Of a DNA stretch of 5,285 nt, positions 1 to 5,285 are shown in pieces. Source of the DNA: Betaproteobacteria bacterium (GTDB taxonomy: Bacteria; Pseudomonadota; Gammaproteobacteria; Burkholderiales; Usitatibacteraceae). Each line of letters begins with the position of its first letter. Position 1 is the first letter of the stretch. The stretch spans positions 1 through 5,285 of the forward strand of contig JAAOZZ010000429.1 in NCBI GenBank assembly GCA_012274175.1, in the 5' to 3' direction. The position numbers were made by a program, and so were the translations under genes. A model generated the notes under the pieces. That model worked only from the letters and a program-made list of their open reading frames with translations. It was not told the origin of the DNA and ran no database searches.

Positions 1-942
1 CTCGGTGAGGGTGCCGGTCTTGTCGCAGCAGAGCACCGTTGCCGCGCCCAGCATCTCGATGGCGGGCATGCGCCGGGTGAGCACGCCGTGCTTCGAGATG
101 CGCCAGGCGCCCAGCGCGAGGAACACCGTGAGCACCACGGGGAATTCCTCGGGCAGCAGGGCCATGGCGAGGGTGAGCCCCGCGAGCACCCCGGCGAGCG
201 GGTCGCCGCGGGTGGCCACGTAGAGGATCGCCACGAGCACGCACAGGGCCACGGCGACGATCGCGATGCGGCGCACGATGCGCGCGGTCTCCAGCTCGAG
301 GGACGTCTTGCCCGAATCCAGCGAGGCGAGCGAGGCGCCGATCCGTCCCAGCTCGGAGCGCGCTCCCGTGGCGGTCACTTCCGCCCGGCCCAGTCCGCGC
401 ACCACGAGTGTGGCGGAATAGACCTGCGCTTCGGGCGCGACCGCCTCCCGCGCGTGCTTGGCCACGGGCACCGATTCGCCGGTGAGCAGCGACTCGTCCA
501 CCTGCAGGTCGTGGGACTCGACCACGCGCGCGTCGGCGGGAACGCGATCGCCCTCGCGCAGCAGGAGCAGGTCCCCGCGCACCACGTCCGCGCCCGCGAT
601 GCGCGCTTCGATCCCGTCGCGCAGGACCAGCGCCCGCGGGCTCGAGAGGTCCCGCAGCGCCTCGAGGGCGCTCTCGGTGCGCCGCTCGTGCACGACCGTG
701 ATCCCGATCACCACGACCACGGAGGCGGCGAGCACGAGGGCCTCGCGCACGTCTCCCAGCACGAGGTAGATCGCCACCGCGCCGATCAGCATCAGGAACA
801 TGGGCTCGGCGAGGACCCCGCGCACGAGCGCGAGGATGCCCCTGCGCCCCACGGCGGCGATGACGTTCGGACCATCGGCGGCGAGGCGGTGTCGCGCCTC
901 GGCGGCGGTGAGTCCCTGGGCGGAGGGAACGGGTCTATCCAT
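1..942 (-). CDS. P-type cation-transporting ATPase, N-terminal 314 residues (cut by window edge)
   Basis: This would be an inner-membrane pump that uses ATP through a phospho-aspartate intermediate to move a cation. What is seen: a Cation_ATPase_N-like start (GLTAAEARHRLAADGPN, about residues 10-26), predicted membrane segments M1 about 43-61 and M2 about 64-84, an actuator domain about 95-220 with the dephosphorylation loop TGES at 154-157, M3 about 223-243, M4 about 249-276 containing PEEFP at 264-268, and the phosphorylation motif DKTGTLTE with Asp307 as the acceptor. The rest of the P domain, the N domain and M5 onward lie off the left edge. The order of motifs fits the P2 (Ca2+-ATPase-like) group, but PEEFP replaces the usual PEGLP, so the transported ion cannot be named. 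The start is uncertain: ATG at 942 has no good ribosome site, and an in-frame GTG at 966 would add 8 residues. It lies 86 bases downstream of the DUF302 gene on the same strand, with an FNR-like box between them. Confidence 0.93.
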   Translation of the reverse strand, partial: MDRPVPSAQGLTAAEARHRLAADGPNVIAAVGRRGILALVRGVLAEPMFLMLIGAVAIYLVLGDVREALVLAASVVVVIGITVVHERRTESALEALRDLSSPRALVLRDGIEARIAGADVVRGDLLLLREGDRVPADARVVESHDLQVDESLLTGESVPVAKHAREAVAPEAQVYSATLVVRGLGRAEVTATGARSELGRIGASLASLDSGKTSLELETARIVRRIAIVAVALCVLVAILYVATRGDPLAGVLAGLTLAMALLPEEFPVVLTVFLALGAWRISKHGVLTRRMPAIEMLGAATVLCCDKTGTLTE

Positions 943-957
943 GGAGGCGGCCGGCGA

Positions 958-970
958 TGCTTCCACCTTA
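958..970 (-). promoter_or_regulatory. Possible class II -10 element and start region for the ATPase
   Basis: On the minus strand TAAGGT (970-965) matches TATAAT at only three of six bases. It lies at the distance from the FNR-like dyad expected of a class II activated promoter, which typically lacks a -35 element. The predicted transcript start near 958 would give a leader of about 16 bases to the ATG at 942 and would exclude the alternative GTG at 966. Support is positional only. Confidence 0.25.
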
Positions 971-992
971 GGTGCTACCGTGCCCCCCGTGC

Positions 993-1006
993 TTGACCCC
1001 CATCAA
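993..1006. promoter_or_regulatory. FNR/CRP-family binding site candidate upstream of the ATPase
   Basis: The sequence TTGACCCCCATCAA is a dyad TTGAC-N4-ATCAA that differs from the FNR/ANR consensus TTGAT-N4-ATCAA at one base. Its centre (999.5) is 41.5 bases upstream of about position 958 on the minus strand. That is the standard class II activator position if transcription starts there. A weak -10-like TAAGGT lies at 970-965, where such a promoter would need it. No FNR-family gene is in the window, so the controlling protein is unknown. Confidence 0.5.
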
Positions 1007-1028
1007 ACGCGGCGGGTGGCGAGGGCCG

Positions 1029-1418
1029 CTAGAGCGCAGCGAGCACGCGCTGGAGGCGCTGGCGCACTTCCTCGGCGATAGGTTCCACGTCCGGGCGATC
1101 CACGAGGGCGAGCACGGCCTTCGGATCCATGATCTCGACCACGGTCTTGCCGGCGGCGTCCACGCGCACCACCACGTTGCACGGCAGGAGCGCGCCGATC
1201 TGCGGCTCGGCCTCGAGGGCGCGATGGGCGAACTGGGGGTTGCAGGCCCCGAGGATCTTGTAGGGCGGCATCTCCTTGCCGAGCTTCTTCTTGAGGGTCG
1301 CGGCCACGTCGATCTCGGTGAGCACGCCGAATCCTTCCTTCGCGAGCTCCTCGGTCGCGCGCTGGATCGCCTCGTCGTAGCCGAGGGCCACGGTCTTGCC
1401 GAATGCGTATCGGGACAT
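1029..1418 (-). CDS. DUF302 domain protein, 129 residues
   Basis: This is a small, soluble-looking protein of the DUF302 (TT1751-like) family, whose biochemical role is not known to me. What is seen: the single-domain pattern of the family, with an N-terminal YDEAIQRATEELAKEGFGVLTEID stretch (about residues 14-37), the conserved central YKILGACNPQFAHRALEAEPQIGALLPCNVVV region (about 53-84) and a C-terminal MDP...VEPIAEEVRQRL helix. Cys59 and Cys80 lie in the conserved core; cysteines here could bind a metal or a thiol ligand, which is inference. There is no signal peptide or membrane segment. The start at 1418 was chosen over ATG 1466 because AAGGAG lies 8 bases upstream and the extra 16 residues do not resemble the family. 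It is followed on the same strand by the P-type ATPase; the two may be co-transcribed, although the ATPase seems to have its own control site. It is divergent from the DUF922 gene. Confidence 0.88.
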   Translation of the reverse strand: MSRYAFGKTVALGYDEAIQRATEELAKEGFGVLTEIDVAATLKKKLGKEMPPYKILGACNPQFAHRALEAEPQIGALLPCNVVVRVDAAGKTVVEIMDPKAVLALVDRPDVEPIAEEVRQRLQRVLAAL

Positions 1419-1430
1419 GACGTTCTCTCC

Positions 1431-1476
1431 TTGCCGTTTGATCGCGGATAATGGGTTTCCTCCCATGCTTTCACGC
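1431..1476 (-). promoter_or_regulatory. Candidate promoter and operator dyad upstream of DUF302
   Basis: Reading the minus strand, CATTAT (1453-1448) matches the -10 consensus at four of six bases and would start transcription near 1441, leaving a leader of about 23 bases with AAGGAG. The region 17 bases upstream (GCGTGA, 1476-1471) is a poor -35, so an activator may be needed. Next to the -10 is a small dyad, ATGGG-N6-CCCAT (1451-1466), which could be an operator. A TTGAT half-site at 1438-1442 is also present but its partner half is not. Confidence 0.25.
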
Positions 1477-1492
1477 GTGGGGCGACTTGGCT

Positions 1493-1502
1493 ATTGCGCA
1501 AT
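1493..1502. repeat. Perfect 10-bp palindrome ATTGCGCAAT
   Basis: ATTGCGCAAT is a perfect dyad in the divergent region between DUF302 and the DUF922 gene. It overlaps a -35-like TTGCGC (1494-1499), with a weak GATACA (1518-1523) 18 bases further on as a possible -10 for the plus-strand gene. It could be an operator, but a 10-bp palindrome can arise by chance. Confidence 0.25.
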
Positions 1503-1585
1503 CTCAAGCCGCCGCGAGATACAGGGCCGAAATCGGCGAACCGGCGGCGAATGGGGATCGAATGCTTCGCGAGCCGGGAATTTCG

Positions 1586-2233
1586 ATGCCAATGCGCCAA
1601 GGCGTCATCGCGTGTTGCCTGTGCATCTGCTTCGCCGCCCAGGGGCAGGTGTTCTCCTGCACCGACGACAACGGCCGAAGGACTTTCGCCGACCATCCGT
1701 GCGGGCCGAACGCCTCCGAGGTGCGGGTCAAGCCCGCGACCGGAAGCCTGTACATCCATCCGCGCGTCTCGACGGACATCGAGTACTACGACGTCGGCGG
1801 CGTGACCTTCGACGAGATCTGGAAGCAGATTCGCAGCAAAGGTCCGGAAGGCTGGGCGGGCTATACGATCGACACGGTCGACTACCGCTTCGGCACGGTG
1901 CGCGAAGGTGCCGCCTGCAGGATCGCGTGGGTGAAGGCGGTGTTCAAGGGACGCGTGCGGTTGCCGAGATGGACCGATCGGCGCAAGGCGGCGAGAAGCG
2001 TCCAGGAGCGGTGGGACGCGTGGTTCCCCACCCTGGAGCGGCACGAGATGGGGCACATCCAGATCGGGCTGCGGGTGGCCGACGACGTCGAGCGGGCCGT
2101 GTGGGACGTGCCGTCGAATGCCGAATGCCAGGTGGTGGTTTCGGAAGCGCAGCGCCGGGCCAATGCCGTGTGTGCAAGCCAGCAGCCGATGCAGGAAGAC
2201 TACGACTTGCGGACCGACCACGGCAGGAAGTGA
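1586..2233 (+). CDS. Secreted DUF922-type putative zinc protease with DUF4124-like N-terminus
   Basis: This is probably a periplasmic or exported metal-dependent peptidase of the DUF922 family; the substrate is unknown. With the start at 1586 (215 residues) it opens with a short signal peptide: MPMRQG, then the hydrophobic run VIACCLCICFAA, with likely cleavage near AQG-Q. Then comes a DUF4124-like patch VFSCTDDNGRRTFADHPC (residues 22-39, Cys25 and Cys39 possibly disulfide-bonded). The DUF922 region runs from YYDVGG (67-72) through Cys111 and LPRW (126-129) to HEMGH (153-157), an HExxH motif whose two histidines would bind zinc and whose Glu would be catalytic. Cys181 is a likely partner of Cys111 in a disulfide. 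The start is uncertain: ATG 1562 follows GGGGA by four bases and would add 8 residues, ATG 1592 would remove 2, and ATG 1451 gives a poor signal peptide. The gene stands alone, diverging from DUF302 and converging on cbbR. Confidence 0.8.
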   Translation: MPMRQGVIACCLCICFAAQGQVFSCTDDNGRRTFADHPCGPNASEVRVKPATGSLYIHPRVSTDIEYYDVGGVTFDEIWKQIRSKGPEGWAGYTIDTVDYRFGTVREGAACRIAWVKAVFKGRVRLPRWTDRRKAARSVQERWDAWFPTLERHEMGHIQIGLRVADDVERAVWDVPSNAECQVVVSEAQRRANAVCASQQPMQEDYDLRTDHGRK

Positions 2234-2270
2234 CGGGAAGCCCGAGGCGGTGCCATCTGGCTAGCGCCTG

Positions 2271-2284
2271 CGGGCCGGGGCCCG
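2271..2284. terminator. Possible bidirectional hairpin between convergent genes
   Basis: CGGGC-CGGG-GCCCG forms a 5-bp all-GC stem with a 4-base loop in the 55-base gap between the ends of the DUF922 gene and cbbR. It is placed where a shared terminator would be useful. No T-run follows on either strand, so intrinsic termination is doubtful and this may be only local GC-rich structure. Confidence 0.25.
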
Positions 2285-2288
2285 TCGG

Positions 2289-3269
2289 TCACTCCTTGGC
2301 CTTCCGCCTCCGCGGCGCCGCCCGCTTCGAGCGCACGTGGGCGAGCACTTCCATCAGGTTGCCTTCCGAGTTGATGAGTGCTTCGGCCTCGCGCACCAGG
2401 AACTCGCCGAATTCCTCCGCGGCGGGAACGAGCCGGCGAGCCGCGCGGCGCACGAGGAACCACTGGCGCTCCGCCGGCAGGCCCTCCACGTCGAGGAGCA
2501 CGATGCGGCCGGCGGCGAGCTCGCTGCGCACCGTGTGCAGCGACAGGAACCCCAGCCCCAGTCCCGCGATCACCGCCTGCTTGATGCTCTCGTTGGAAGA
2601 CATCTCCATCGAGGTGCGCAGCTTCACATGGTGGGAGGAGAGGAAGCGCTCCATCGCCGCGCGCGTCCCCGAGCCGGGCTCGCGCACGATGAACGCCTCG
2701 TCGGCGAGCGCCGAGGGCTTGAGGTGCCGCCGGCGGGAAAGCGGATGCTGGGGCGCCGCGAGCACGCCCAGCAGGTTGGGCGCGAAAGGCCGGGCCACGC
2801 AGTCGATGCCCTCGGGCGGGCGTCCCATGATCACGAAATCGAGGGTGTTGGCGCGCAGCTCCTCCAGGATCTGGCCGCGGTTGTGGATCGTCATGCGGAA
2901 GTCCACCCCTGGATGGCTGCGCAGGAACTGCGCGAGGAGCCTGGGCACGAAGTACTTGGCGGTGGAGACCACGCCCAGCCGGATGCGGCCGCTGCGCACC
3001 CCCCTCCAGCGCGCGGCCACCTCTTCCAGGTGCTGGATGCGCTCGAGGATCTCCTCCACGTGCTCCGCGAACTCCCGCCCCGCCTCGGTCAGCTGGATGC
3101 CCCGGCCGGCGGGCTCGAGCAGCGGCAATCCCACCGCCTGCTCGAGGAGCTTCAGCTGCATCGAGACCGCGGGCTGGGTGAGGTGGAACTCGGCGGCGGC
3201 GCGGGTGAGGCTGCGGGTGCGCGCGACGGCGGCGAAGAGGTCGAGCTGGCGAAGGGTGTAGCGCCTCAT
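2289..3269 (-). CDS. cbbR: LysR-type transcriptional regulator CbbR of the Calvin-cycle operon
   Basis: CbbR activates the cbb operon from the divergent promoter in response to metabolites that signal the need for CO2 fixation. The 326-residue product has the usual family length. Residues about 3-62 form the winged helix-turn-helix (TLRQLDLFAAVA, then RAAAEFHLTQPAVSMQLKLLE as the recognition region), followed by the linker helix to about 90. The effector domain carries motifs I recognise from CbbR proteins: STAKYF at 102-107, MGRPP at 148-152, REPGSGTR at 196-203 and SSNESIKQAV at 224-233. The C-terminus is a short basic tail (RSKRAAPRRRKAKE) that I do not recall as a family feature. The start at 3269 fits the CbbR N-terminus; an open frame continues to 3380, but those starts would overlap cbbL and its promoter. 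No clear ribosome site precedes 3269. The identity rests on these motifs and on being divergent from cbbL. Confidence 0.93.
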   Translation of the reverse strand: MRRYTLRQLDLFAAVARTRSLTRAAAEFHLTQPAVSMQLKLLEQAVGLPLLEPAGRGIQLTEAGREFAEHVEEILERIQHLEEVAARWRGVRSGRIRLGVVSTAKYFVPRLLAQFLRSHPGVDFRMTIHNRGQILEELRANTLDFVIMGRPPEGIDCVARPFAPNLLGVLAAPQHPLSRRRHLKPSALADEAFIVREPGSGTRAAMERFLSSHHVKLRTSMEMSSNESIKQAVIAGLGLGFLSLHTVRSELAAGRIVLLDVEGLPAERQWFLVRRAARRLVPAAEEFGEFLVREAEALINSEGNLMEVLAHVRSKRAAPRRRKAKE

Positions 3270-3273
3270 TGCA

Positions 3274-3286
3274 TCAGCATAGCTTA
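3274..3286. promoter_or_regulatory. CbbR binding box 1 (distal recognition site candidate)
   Basis: TCA-N7-TTA matches the TNA-N7-TNA core known for CbbR sites of betaproteobacteria. Its centre (3280) is about 65 bases upstream of the proposed cbbL start point, the usual place of the LysR-type recognition site. It begins five bases before the cbbR start codon and overlaps the -10-like TATAAG of cbbR, so occupancy would also repress cbbR. The adjoining bases continue into CTTATAAG (3283-3290), a perfect 8-bp palindrome. Confidence 0.6.
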
Positions 3287-3288
3287 TA
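3283..3288 (-). promoter_or_regulatory. Possible -10 element of cbbR
   Basis: TATAAG reading leftward from 3288 matches TATAAT at five of six bases. It would place the transcript start about 8 bases before the cbbR ATG, giving an almost leaderless message. That agrees with the lack of a ribosome site there. The corresponding -35 is poor. It overlaps CbbR box 1, consistent with autorepression. Confidence 0.35.
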
Positions 3289-3309
3289 AGTAGATCGAAG
3301 AAAACTGAG

Positions 3310-4834
<1,525 letters not shown>

Positions 4835-4850
4835 AGGCCATACCCTCTCC

Positions 4851-4910
4851 CCAGCCCTCCCCCAAGGGGGAGGGAGCCCGTAGCCAGCCCTCCCCCAAGG
4901 GGGAGGGAGC
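4851..4910. repeat. Two tandem copies of a 27-bp palindromic intergenic repeat between cbbL and cbbS
   Basis: Two identical 27-base copies lie at 4851-4877 and 4884-4910 (period 33, six bases between them). Each contains an 8-bp GC-only stem, CCCTCCCC and GGGGAGGG, around a CAAG loop. The flanking CCCTCTCC at 4843-4850 belongs to the same style of element. I recognise it as the interspersed REP-like repeat of beta- and gammaproteobacteria whose false translation reads [12 protein letters not shown]. In the cbbL-cbbS mRNA it would form two strong hairpins between the subunit genes, with no T-run to make a strong terminator. Confidence 0.85.
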
Positions 4911-4928
4911 ATATCGTCAGGAGCAATC

Positions 4929-5285
4929 ATGAGAGTTACCCAAGGCGCCTTCTCGTACCTCCCCGATCTTTCCGACGCGCAGATACGCGCCCAGGTCCAG
5001 TACTGCCTCGACAATGGCTGGGCGGTGAGCGTCGAGCACACCGACGACATCCACCCGCGCAACACCTACTGGGAGATGTACGGCATGCCGATGTTCGACC
5101 TGCGCGATGCCGTCGGCGTCATGCAGGAGATCGACGCGTGCCGCAAGACCTTCCCCGAGCGCTACGTGCGCGTGAACGCGTTCGATTCCACCCGCGGCTG
5201 GGAAACGGTGCGGCTCTCGTTCATCGTGAACCGTCCCGCCGACGAGCCGGGATTCCGCCTGCGGCGCACCGAGGTCGAGGGCCGC
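4929..5285 (+). CDS. cbbS: RuBisCO small subunit, red-type (3' end beyond window)
   Basis: This is the small subunit that caps the L8 core of RuBisCO and supports its activity. The 119 visible codons show [33 protein letters not shown] (about residues 8-40), the conserved [17 protein letters not shown] (45-61), the [33 protein letters not shown] core (71-103) and the beginning of the C-terminal extension [11 protein letters not shown]. That extension is a mark of red-type small subunits, where it forms a beta-hairpin lining the central pore. The frame is open to the window end; the family is usually about 130-140 residues, so roughly 10-20 are missing. The start is set by AGGAG at 4919-4923, five bases before the ATG. 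It follows cbbL in the same operon, 94 bases apart because of the inserted repeats. Confidence 0.96.
   Translation, partial: MRVTQGAFSYLPDLSDAQIRAQVQYCLDNGWAVSVEHTDDIHPRNTYWEMYGMPMFDLRDAVGVMQEIDACRKTFPERYVRVNAFDSTRGWETVRLSFIVNRPADEPGFRLRRTEVEGR

Noticed and set aside
88..996. Plus-strand open frame of 302 codons antisense to the ATPase
   Set aside because: The minus strand encodes TGES, PEEFP and DKTGTLTE in order; the plus frame is a His/Arg/Gly-rich shadow.
1438..1451. Second FNR-type site upstream of DUF302 (TTGAT-N4-GATAA)
   Set aside because: Only the left half fits; the right half departs from ATCAA at several bases and the position downstream of the -10 candidate is not that of an activator.
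1592..1664. Lipoprotein signal in the cysteine-rich start of the DUF922 protein
   Set aside because: The hydrophobic run has several cysteines but none preceded by a normal L-(A/S/V)-(G/A) lipobox; a cleavable signal peptide ending near AQG fits better.
1396..3261. Long plus-strand open frame (621 codons) across the DUF922 gene and antisense to cbbR
   Set aside because: It overlaps DUF922 in another frame and cbbR on the other strand; the composition is Arg/Ser/Ala-rich with no domain, typical of a GC-driven shadow.
4851..4910. CRISPR-like array from the direct repeats
   Set aside because: Only two copies with a 6-base gap, and each copy is itself a long palindrome; it fits an interspersed REP-like element.

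Overview
The window looks like a high-GC chromosomal segment of a facultatively or obligately autotrophic Pseudomonadota, most likely a betaproteobacterium. The grounds are a red-type (form IC) RuBisCO large and small subunit pair with a divergent CbbR, a codon usage rich in G/C at third positions, and a paired copy of the CCCTCCCCC/GGGGGAGGG intergenic repeat that is typical of this group. No database search was possible, so the taxonomic placement is inference.

Layout, left to right. Positions 1-942 (minus strand) hold the N-terminal 314 residues of a P-type cation ATPase. It runs off the left edge directly after its phosphorylation motif DKTGTLTE. Upstream of it on the same strand is a 129-residue DUF302 protein (1029-1418). 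The 86-base gap between them carries a near-perfect FNR/CRP-type palindrome, TTGAC-N4-ATCAA (993-1006). It sits where a class II activator site would be for the ATPase, which suggests control by oxygen or redox state. Divergent from DUF302 is a secreted DUF922-type putative zinc protease (about 1586-2233, plus strand) with an HEMGH motif and a DUF4124-like N-terminus. It converges on cbbR (2289-3269, minus strand).

The right half is the start of a Calvin-cycle operon: cbbR, a 101-base divergent promoter region, cbbL (3371-4834) and cbbS (4929 to the right edge, 119 codons visible). The control region holds two TNA-N7-TNA boxes exactly 32 bp apart, about three helical turns. With the proposed cbbL start point they fall near -65 and -33, the classic geometry of a LysR-type recognition site plus activation site. 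Between cbbL and cbbS lie two copies of a 27-bp palindromic repeat at a 33-bp period, an unusual position for an interspersed repeat because it is inside the transcript of two subunits needed in equal amounts.

Functionally, the right half is CO2 fixation under CbbR control. The left half is an ion-transport unit with a possible anaerobic or redox switch. The DUF922 gene between them has no evident link to either. I found no RNA gene, insertion sequence, CRISPR array or clearly new multi-gene system. The most notable material is regulatory: the FNR-like box, the CbbR operator pair and the intra-operon repeat.
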